From Nitrososphaerota archaeon (lineage in GTDB: Archaea; Thermoproteota; Nitrososphaeria; Nitrososphaerales; UBA183), in the NCBI GenBank assembly GCA_029785235.1, contig JAFMAA010000002.1:62001-126000 (forward strand): DNA of 64,000 bases, given 5' to 3'. Position 1 is the stretch's first letter, and every line of letters starts with the position of its first letter. Made by a program: the position numbers and the translations under genes. Positions 58,022 to 64,000 of the stretch are shown in pieces. Below the pieces are notes generated by a model. It ran no database searches, was not told the origin of the DNA, and saw only the letters and a program-made list of their open reading frames with translations.

Positions 58022-58724
58022 AGTTTCCATTGTGTTTCCTGTGTCCTACCGAGGGCCCCGATTAGTACGTGTCCTCTTACCCTTGCGCAGCCTGATCGCG
58101 TCTGCCTTCAGGGCTATCTTTCTCTGTATCTCGGCATCGTCGTGCCCTTTGTGCTTCAACACCACGCCTGTCTTGTTGATCTTTCCGATGCTGTGGCTGA
58201 CGTAAGAGTTCTTCTTGTTCTTCTGCCCGTTGTAGTGGTTGACAACGACGTAGATGTAGTGCCGCTCCCTCTTGGTCCGCTTCCACTTCGTGACTATCTT
58301 GATCACAATCGGAGCCGTCGTCCCAAGCTTCGCGAACTTGCATCCAGGGGTGGGGCATATGACGTTGAACTTGGGTTCTGGCCTGTCTACTGACGAGGCC
58401 TGCTCCATGAGGTCCCTCAGGCCGTCTGTCAAGACTCCGCTACCGTCTGCCAAGGCAGCACCCCACTCCTGGCACTCGTTGCCGATGCACTTCAAGGGGC
58501 ATTGTCTAAGATATTGGACGAAGTGACGCATGAAACCCACTGGAAACACCGCCAGAGGGTGGCTTCAAGCGATGTACCCACACCGTGAGCAGCCAGGACG
58601 CGGTGGCACCGCACACTCAATACTCACTGGATAACACATGGGAAACCCCACTTCAGTAGCACGCCCAACGGCCGCCTGCCGGCGTCGGATGCCACTGGCA
58701 ACGAAGGCAAACACAATGGAAACT
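58022..58724. repeat. 16-bp inverted repeats flanking the 161-aa gene
   Basis: AGTTTCCATTGTGTTT at 58022-58037 recurs inverted at 58709-58724, about 690 bases apart with the Cys-rich gene between them. Could be ends of a small mobile cassette or paired regulatory sites. No transposase inside. Confidence 0.5.
58046..58531 (-). CDS. Cys-rich hypothetical protein, 161 aa
   Basis: ATG 58531 with N-terminal CPLKCIGNEC, then CPTPGC, then strands HYIYVVVNHYNGQ and a very basic C-terminus. Two zinc sites likely; nucleic-acid binding plausible. Flanked by 16-bp inverted repeats. Confidence 0.6.
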   Translation of the reverse strand: MRHFVQYLRQCPLKCIGNECQEWGAALADGSGVLTDGLRDLMEQASSVDRPEPKFNVICPTPGCKFAKLGTTAPIVIKIVTKWKRTKRERHYIYVVVNHYNGQKNKKNSYVSHSIGKINKTGVVLKHKGHDDAEIQRKIALKADAIRLRKGKRTRTNRGPR

Positions 58725-58779
58725 CATAGTAGAAAGACTGGAGAACCAAGTCCTAGGAGGACATTGCTCGCTATCGGCA
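58550..58779. other. 230-base intergenic region
   Basis: Contains the right 16-bp repeat and TGGAAAC-like boxes near 58540, 58640 and 58717. The plus-strand frame here looks non-coding. No RNA gene recognised. Confidence 0.3.
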
Positions 58780-59406
58780 TCAGACGAGCAGCCCGCCGGC
58801 GAAGACGAGCGAGAACGCGAGGTACACCATGTACCCGATGGAGATGTATGTGACGACCGGGAGGCCGTATCGGACCATCACACGGCTGCCTGGAGGCGCC
58901 TTCGACAGGACATCTTCGCGGGATATGTTGACGTCGGTTGCGACACTGATAGTCTGGCCGTCGCCCGCCTCTATCCCCACAGGAAGCCATTGTTTTTGGG
59001 CCTTGAACTGTTCGATGGGGATCATCAGGTCGCTCTTCATGAGGCCTTCCTTATACGCGGCAACGGCATGGAAAGCGGCTACGACCATCGCTACGAGGAG
59101 AACCGAAAACGACATCACGTATGGGTCTGCGCCTATGAGTACCAGAGCGATCGCATCGGCCTGTCCGACGTGGCCCAATCTCGCGAAGGCAACGCCTATG
59201 GCAGAGAACATGCCGAGCTTGAAGAGTTCGACATAGAACAACGCGCTGGGTAGGTTAGCATAGCTCCAGTAGAGTGCCATCGCGGCGCCGGCAATGCCTG
59301 GGATCCACACTAAATCGCTTATCGCCCTCTCTTCCAAGTCCTGCACCCCAGCGAGCACGAACGACGCTGCGATGAACATGAGCGCAGCGAAAAGGGCTTC
59401 GATCAT
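58780..59406 (-). CDS. A24-family prepilin/preflagellin peptidase-like membrane protein, 208 aa
   Basis: Five or six transmembrane helices. The two catalytic Asp motifs are GVQDLEERAISDLVWIPG and GQADAIAL (archaeal form of G-x-G-D). Cleaves leader peptides of type IV pilin-like proteins at the membrane. No pilin gene is obvious in the window. Overlaps the P-loop gene by four bases. Confidence 0.75.
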   Translation of the reverse strand: MIEALFAALMFIAASFVLAGVQDLEERAISDLVWIPGIAGAAMALYWSYANLPSALFYVELFKLGMFSAIGVAFARLGHVGQADAIALVLIGADPYVMSFSVLLVAMVVAAFHAVAAYKEGLMKSDLMIPIEQFKAQKQWLPVGIEAGDGQTISVATDVNISREDVLSKAPPGSRVMVRYGLPVVTYISIGYMVYLAFSLVFAGGLLV

Positions 59407-59981
59407 GAGAGCATCTTCTCTGCTATGGCGCCAGCCATCCTGGTCAGGTAGTCGTGGGATAGCTCGTTGACCATTATGAGGGGGACGCCGGCTGCGCTGC
59501 CCACGGCCATCACCATGAACTGGTCATACATCAGGTACCCTCGCAGGACATGGTCGGGGACGCAGTGGCTGCGCCTCACCTTGTTGTTGGCGATGCAGAT
59601 GGCTTTCGGCGTGTTCATGAACACCAGGAAAGGACGCCTGGATCTCGGAATCTTGGTCTTGATGGTCCTCGGTATCCTCGTCTCGAACGTGCGGTCTGTG
59701 GCGGTTTCATAGATTATCGGATGGTCGGCGTCTCCGCTCTGCTCCATCCTGGCGTACACTTTACCAAGGCCGTTGGCTATTGCGTCCTGGTCAAAATTGT
59801 AGTTAGGGCCCGCCGCTCCGCTTACACGCGTTGGGGCCGCCCTGCTCCCCTGGCGTATGGCTTCGAAGAAGTCGCACACTTCCGGCTTTGCCTTTCTATC
59901 TATGAGCGCCGGTAGCAAGTACCTCTTGATGAAGACAGACTTGCCTGAACCAGGGGGCCCGAACACCACGACGTCCCGCAT
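59403..59981 (-). CDS. P-loop NTPase, 192 aa
   Basis: Walker A VFGPPGSGKS at residues 6-15; the rest resembles small kinases (basic lid NNKVRRSHCVPDH). Could phosphorylate a small molecule, or be a Zeta-toxin-like or nucleoside kinase. Directly between Hsp20 and the peptidase in a tight operon. Confidence 0.7.
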   Translation of the reverse strand: MRDVVVFGPPGSGKSVFIKRYLLPALIDRKAKPEVCDFFEAIRQGSRAAPTRVSGAAGPNYNFDQDAIANGLGKVYARMEQSGDADHPIIYETATDRTFETRIPRTIKTKIPRSRRPFLVFMNTPKAICIANNKVRRSHCVPDHVLRGYLMYDQFMVMAVGSAAGVPLIMVNELSHDYLTRMAGAIAEKMLS

Positions 59982-59983
59982 CG

Positions 59984-60460
59984 CTACTGCTTACCGCGCC
60001 TGTCCAGTCGGACTTCCAGGATCCCGTTGTTGTAGGTGACATGGGGTGGTGAGTACTCGCCGTTTGGAAGCCCCACCGACTTGCTGTATCTCCGCTTCCC
60101 GCCGACCTCTATTGTCAGCCTCCCGTCAGAGACCTCTGTGTTTACATCCGCCAGCGCTATCCCGGGGACCTCGGCTATGACGCTGACGCCTCTGTCGCTC
60201 TTGATGACGTCGACCAGCGGCTCTACAGCGTCGCTGATGCGGGGCTTTGCGCCTACGTGGGGGTACTTGGCGTTGCCGAACTCTCGCACGACCGGAACGC
60301 CGTCTGGCCCTACGGTCATCGAGTAGCCATGAACCACAGGCCCGTTGGCGAACATCGAGTCCAGGTCCAGCGTGTCGAACAGCTCTCGGATCTCGTCCAT
60401 CATGGGCCCGAATATCGGGTCCTCGTCGAACGGGGTCCGATCTGAGTCCTTCTTGGGCAT
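59984..60460 (-). CDS. hsp20: Hsp20/alpha-crystallin small heat-shock protein, 158 aa
   Basis: Alpha-crystallin domain in the C-terminal two thirds (VIAEVPGIALADVNTEVSDGRLTIEVGGKRRYSK and NNGILEVRLDRR in parts). Acidic N-terminus. ATG 60460 is 26 bases from a TTTTTAGG box. ATP-independent chaperone that holds unfolding proteins. Confidence 0.9.
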   Translation of the reverse strand: MPKKDSDRTPFDEDPIFGPMMDEIRELFDTLDLDSMFANGPVVHGYSMTVGPDGVPVVREFGNAKYPHVGAKPRISDAVEPLVDVIKSDRGVSVIAEVPGIALADVNTEVSDGRLTIEVGGKRRYSKSVGLPNGEYSPPHVTYNNGILEVRLDRRGKQ

Positions 60461-60535
60461 CAGAGTATGGGTTACAGTGACCTAAAAAGCGATGGGGTAA
60501 TACGCGGTTAAAAGCCGGTAGCGTGTCACTCCTCG

Positions 60536-61111
60536 TTGGCGTTCATCGTCCTCGAGGGGTTTTCTGGAACAGGCAAGACGACGATAGCCAACGCCCTCGA
60601 GAAGATGGGGTGGCTACACATCACCGAGTCCGCCCACGCGGTATCCGCTGACGTGCCCCTCGCCGACAGGGGCGACGTCTATTCCGACTACAGCCTCATA
60701 GGGGCGACGCTGAAGACTTGTGGCATAATCGCGAACAACAGGGCGCGACGGGACATCGTGTCTGAGGGGTTCCTGGTCAACGACCTCACGTACAGCCTCA
60801 TCCGGCAGAAGAGGGGGCAGAGCGACGCCGCGGCAGAGCTGTTCTCGCTGGTCGGCAACGTCCTGAGAAGGCCGGCGCTCAAACCGGACCTGTACATCAT
60901 ATTGACGGCAGACGAGAAGGCGATAATGAAGCGCCAGAAGCTGAAGAGCGACAGGGACAGGCTCACCAACAGGTTCTTCAGGAATACGTTCTACAGCACC
61001 CTCAATGACCTGCACGAGCTCTTCGGCCACAAGAACACAGTAGTAGTGAGGACTGACGGCGGGAAGGACGCCGCCATCAAGGCCATCCTAGACGCGGTCT
61101 CCCAGCGCTAG
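60536..61111 (+). CDS. thymidylate/deoxynucleoside-kinase-like P-loop kinase, 191 aa
   Basis: Walker A LEGFSGTGKTT (7-15), a R-x-x-R-D-I-V-S-E-G catalytic segment, and a lid region (RQKLKSDRDRLTNRF). TTG 60536 is ~27 bases from a TTAAAA box, so leaderless. Phosphorylates a nucleotide or nucleoside; substrate not decided. Confidence 0.75.
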   Translation: MAFIVLEGFSGTGKTTIANALEKMGWLHITESAHAVSADVPLADRGDVYSDYSLIGATLKTCGIIANNRARRDIVSEGFLVNDLTYSLIRQKRGQSDAAAELFSLVGNVLRRPALKPDLYIILTADEKAIMKRQKLKSDRDRLTNRFFRNTFYSTLNDLHELFGHKNTVVVRTDGGKDAAIKAILDAVSQR

Positions 61112-61120
61112 AGCAAGCGC

Positions 61121-63103
61121 TCAGCTGACCTTGATGTGAGAGCCGTCTTTGTCGGCGTAGACCTGTATCACGGAAGCCGAGCTCTCCTCGCAGATGTTGT
61201 GATGGGTAACCATTATGATCTGGTCGATGAACTTCGGCAGCTCCCCAAGATAGCCTGCAAGCTGCGGCATGTTCTCGGAGTCGACTCCGTCGGTGGGCTC
61301 GTCGAGCAGCAGCAGCCTCTTGCATTGCGTTATGTCCATGAGCGCCAGGCGTATTGAAAGCGCTATGAGCGTCTGATGCCCGCCGCCGACACGCGTAGCC
61401 GGGATCCGCTCAGTGAGCCCGATGGGGTGCACGTACACCTCATAGTCCTCGGGGTCGACGATGAATGCGTCGTACACCTGCTGGTCAGTGAGGCGCTTGT
61501 AGTACTCCATGGCCTTGTACTCTATGCTGGCGAGGAGGTCCTTCCTCCGCGTCTCTATCGCCGTGTCAAACTGGACAGAGAAGTTCTTCGCCACGCTGGC
61601 CTTCGCAAGGCGGGCCTTGAGCATGGTGTGCCGCCCTTCTGACTGATCGATCCACTGCTTTACAGCACCCTTGTAGCTCCGCTTCTCTGCGAGCTGCTTC
61701 TCCCGTGCCGCAAGCAGCGCCTTCTTGGAGTTGAGATCGTCAGCCCCTATCGGGAGGTTCTGGGCCACCTTCAACTTGAGGCTCTTATCCTGGGGGTCGA
61801 TGCTGAGGCCGAGCGTCTGCAGGGCCGCGGCAATGGCGCCTGTCAGAGACAGGACCGACTCGTTGAGGCCGTTCACATTGCTGGCGTATGCCTCATAGCG
61901 CTCCTTCTGCGACCTGAGCTCGCCGATGACATACTCGTACTTCGCAGCGTCATTGAGGCTCTCCGCGAGCTGCCTGTCCGCCTCATACTTCGCCTTGGCC
62001 TCTGCTTCTTTTTGGCTGAGCGCCTCGAGCCTTGGGCTCGCTTCCTGCATGAGCTCTCTAATCCTTGCGGGAGATATGGGCTGACCGCACTCGGGGCACT
62101 TGGAGACGCCCTCTTTGAGCATCTTCTCATGGTTGGCGATCTCTGCCCTGACCGACTCCACCTGGCCTCTCACCCCGGCCCAGGCGTCCATGTCGACCGC
62201 CATGCGGGCTTCTACCTCCGCCTTCTTTCTCTTCCTTTCCGCGTACTCGCTGGACACGCCGTCGAGCTTTGCAGCCAGCGCCTGCAGGTCTGCCACGCCC
62301 GCCGCCTTCAACGTCTCCTCTGCCTTTATCGACAGCGAGTCCGCGTCCCGCTGCAACCGCTCCCTGTCGTCTATCCGCTTGACCAGCTCGACCAGCTCCG
62401 GAGACTCGCTCCGCTTGATGACGGTGACAAGTCCGTCGACCTCGGTTTCAAGAAGCTTGGCGTCGTCCAAGACGTGCTGGAGCTCGTTGCGCTTCTCTGA
62501 CATCATCGACTCGAGGTTGCTGATCAGCGTCGTGACATCGTTGTTGTCCCACTTCTCATACTGCTTCCTCACCGCATCGAACTGTTCCCTCAGCTCCCTT
62601 AGCAGCGTAATCTGCAGGAGGGAGTCCATCTGCTCCCTGTTAGGGTTTAGGATCGACGTCATGCCGCCCTGCCGGACGTAGACGAGGCTCTGGAACTTCC
62701 TGAGGGACACGCCAAGGAGGTCGGCGACCTTCGTCTTGAGCTCGTCCTCCCCCTCTATCGTGACTTCTTTGCTGTCGACGACCAGCTTCTTGTCCTCGGT
62801 CTTGAACTCACCCTTGTGCCCCAGCCCTCCGACCCGCAACAGCTGGGCTTCGTTCCCCGTCTGCAGTGGTTTGAACTTCACGAGCGTCTTCATCCCGTTG
62901 GCGCCGGGAAGCCTCGAAACAAGGGCCGAGACCTTCACCCCGGGCACGTCCCCGAACAGGGAGTACGTTATGGCGTCCAAAATCGATGATTTGCCGGTGC
63001 TGTTCCTGCCGCGGATTGTGACCAGGCCAGCGCTGAAGGGTATCGTCTCGTCCTTGTAGGCCTCCCAGTTCTTCACCCGCAGCTCCTTGATCACTTCGCT
63101 CAT
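61121..63103 (-). CDS. rad50: Rad50 double-strand-break repair ATPase, 660 aa
   Basis: Walker A GRNSTGKSS (~32-40), long coiled coils broken by the zinc hook CPECGQP near residue 334, signature VGGGHQTLIALSIRLAL and Walker B RLLLLDEPTDGVDS near 596. Works with Mre11 to tether and process DNA ends. ATG 63103 overlaps the mre11 stop (ATGA). Shorter coiled coils than most chromosomal Rad50 (usually ~850-900). Confidence 0.95.
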   Translation of the reverse strand: MSEVIKELRVKNWEAYKDETIPFSAGLVTIRGRNSTGKSSILDAITYSLFGDVPGVKVSALVSRLPGANGMKTLVKFKPLQTGNEAQLLRVGGLGHKGEFKTEDKKLVVDSKEVTIEGEDELKTKVADLLGVSLRKFQSLVYVRQGGMTSILNPNREQMDSLLQITLLRELREQFDAVRKQYEKWDNNDVTTLISNLESMMSEKRNELQHVLDDAKLLETEVDGLVTVIKRSESPELVELVKRIDDRERLQRDADSLSIKAEETLKAAGVADLQALAAKLDGVSSEYAERKRKKAEVEARMAVDMDAWAGVRGQVESVRAEIANHEKMLKEGVSKCPECGQPISPARIRELMQEASPRLEALSQKEAEAKAKYEADRQLAESLNDAAKYEYVIGELRSQKERYEAYASNVNGLNESVLSLTGAIAAALQTLGLSIDPQDKSLKLKVAQNLPIGADDLNSKKALLAAREKQLAEKRSYKGAVKQWIDQSEGRHTMLKARLAKASVAKNFSVQFDTAIETRRKDLLASIEYKAMEYYKRLTDQQVYDAFIVDPEDYEVYVHPIGLTERIPATRVGGGHQTLIALSIRLALMDITQCKRLLLLDEPTDGVDSENMPQLAGYLGELPKFIDQIIMVTHHNICEESSASVIQVYADKDGSHIKVS

Positions 63104-64000
63104 GGCTGGCCCGCCTTCTCGAGTATGTCCGCCCACTTCTTCACGAATATCGCCCTGTCCCCGTCGGTCAGGAGCCCGGTCTTCTTCGACGCCCTGTTGT
63201 CGAGGGCCGCGCTCACTTCAGATATCACCGCGTTGGCGTCTGGGAGGTTGGCCATCCCTATGGGCTCCACAACGCTCGACGCGAAGTCGGCCCCGCTGGC
63301 GTACATCGTAGGATCTGCATGCTTCACGACGTTGTTGACATCGTTCACTATCTCGGCGTAGATGAGCCTGGGGTTCTTCCGCTTCAGGTCCTCGTAGGCC
63401 CTGCTGAGCAGGTCGGTGATGACGAAGGGGTCGTCGCCCGTAAGCCCGTCGACGGACACCCTGAATATGCCGTCCTTGCCCGCGGCCTGGAATTTCTGCG
63501 CCTCCTCCTCGGCGGCAGCCTTGGCCGCCGAAACGTACCACTCGACCGGCTTCACTGCTCCCTCAGAGTCGACCCGGACGTTGACTATCTTCTGGAGCGG
63601 GACCAGCGGGACGAACCTAATCTTGTTAGCGCCCTCTATGATGTGTATGCCATACTCTGCACCCTCCCCTATGTTCTCGGCCTCGGTAGCCCCAGCGTTG
63701 AGGAACGTGGTCTTGTGGTCCTTCCCAACGACCAGCGGGTCTAGAGGGACGTGATAATGGCCGGATATCACGAGGTCCGGGCTGAGCACTGCCAGGTCGT
63801 CGACGTTGGTATAGGTGTGCTCAGGGGTCCCCTTGGGGATGGGGTGGTACCCCTGGATGAACCCGTGGACCAGTATCACCTTGAGCTTCCCGGGGTTTGC
63901 CGCGAACGTCTTCTTCACGAAGTCGGCGGCGTCGAGAACCTTCTTCTTCAGATACCTGTCGAACGAGATCCCTATTATGACGACGTTATCATTGACATAC
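63100..64000 (-). CDS. mre11: Mre11 nuclease (N-terminus cut off by window edge)
   Basis: The frame stays open to the edge. Visible phosphoesterase motifs: VILVHG, PDLVISGHYHVP (the metal-binding G-H-x-H) and a capping domain, then a helical tail ending at the rad50 start. Mn-dependent 3'-5' exo/endonuclease of the Mre11-Rad50 complex. About 300 of the expected ~370-400 residues are present. Confidence 0.9.
   Translation of the reverse strand, partial: YVNDNVVIIGISFDRYLKKKVLDAADFVKKTFAANPGKLKVILVHGFIQGYHPIPKGTPEHTYTNVDDLAVLSPDLVISGHYHVPLDPLVVGKDHKTTFLNAGATEAENIGEGAEYGIHIIEGANKIRFVPLVPLQKIVNVRVDSEGAVKPVEWYVSAAKAAAEEEAQKFQAAGKDGIFRVSVDGLTGDDPFVITDLLSRAYEDLKRKNPRLIYAEIVNDVNNVVKHADPTMYASGADFASSVVEPIGMANLPDANAVISEVSAALDNRASKKTGLLTDGDRAIFVKKWADILEKAGQP

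Noticed and set aside
4036..64000. Virus structural module (capsid, terminase, tail)
   Set aside because: No protein with recognisable capsid, portal or terminase motifs; the VirD4-type ATPase fits transfer better than packaging.

Overview
The window looks archaeal. It encodes a PCNA clamp, an Orc1/Cdc6-type initiator, Rad50 and Mre11, a eukaryote-type topoisomerase IB, an OB-fold single-strand binding protein, an eIF1/SUI1 factor, Hsp20 and HerA/VirD4-type ATPases. Many genes have a TTTTAA or TTTATA box 24-30 bases before the start codon and no leader. Among archaea, topoisomerase IB is best known from Thaumarchaeota (Nitrososphaeria) and close relatives, so a host there is the best guess. 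There is no rRNA, tRNA, ribosomal protein gene or CRISPR array. The gene set suits a large extrachromosomal or integrated element with its own replication and repair genes, but a chromosomal stretch beside an integrated element cannot be excluded.

Layout. Positions 1-14.96 kb: a dense minus-strand array of small genes, often overlapping by 1-4 bases. It holds a PD-(D/E)XK nuclease (cut by the window edge), several Cys-rich microproteins, a primase-like protein, an SSB, a DEDDh exonuclease and an 808-residue AAA+ ATPase. Positions 14.96-15.96 kb: a structured non-coding kilobase. Positions 16-36.7 kb: more minus-strand operons (acetyltransferase, TRAM-domain protein, large membrane protein, alpha/beta hydrolase, class II CCA-type nucleotidyltransferase, zinc proteins), separated by gene-poor gaps of 0.25-1.1 kb full of inverted repeats. 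Positions 36.8-37.8 kb: a structured divergent regulatory region before a ribbon-helix-helix gene. Positions 38.6-43.4 kb: a three-gene conjugative coupling-type ATPase module. Positions 43.4-49.1 kb: PH-domain membrane protein, glmS, PCNA, a repeat-rich probable origin, Orc1/Cdc6 and an AP-endonuclease-like barrel. Positions 49.1-64 kb: topoisomerase IB, Holliday-resolvase-like nuclease, HerA-like ATPase, a DUF6745-type operon interrupted by an AT-rich HNH gene, SUI1, prepilin peptidase, Hsp20, nucleotide kinase and rad50-mre11 (cut by the window edge).

Together the genes could provide origin recognition (Orc1/Cdc6 plus 33-bp iterons), clamp, SSB, topology control, recombination and end processing, and DNA transfer. 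No replicative DNA polymerase lies in the window. The most novel signals are in the gaps: a two-copy structured element at 21.75 and 34.63 kb with an invariant stem and a compensated tetraloop stem; a duplicated promoter with palindromic operators at 15.5 and 37.6 kb; and hairpins that overlap the stop codons of genes ending operons.
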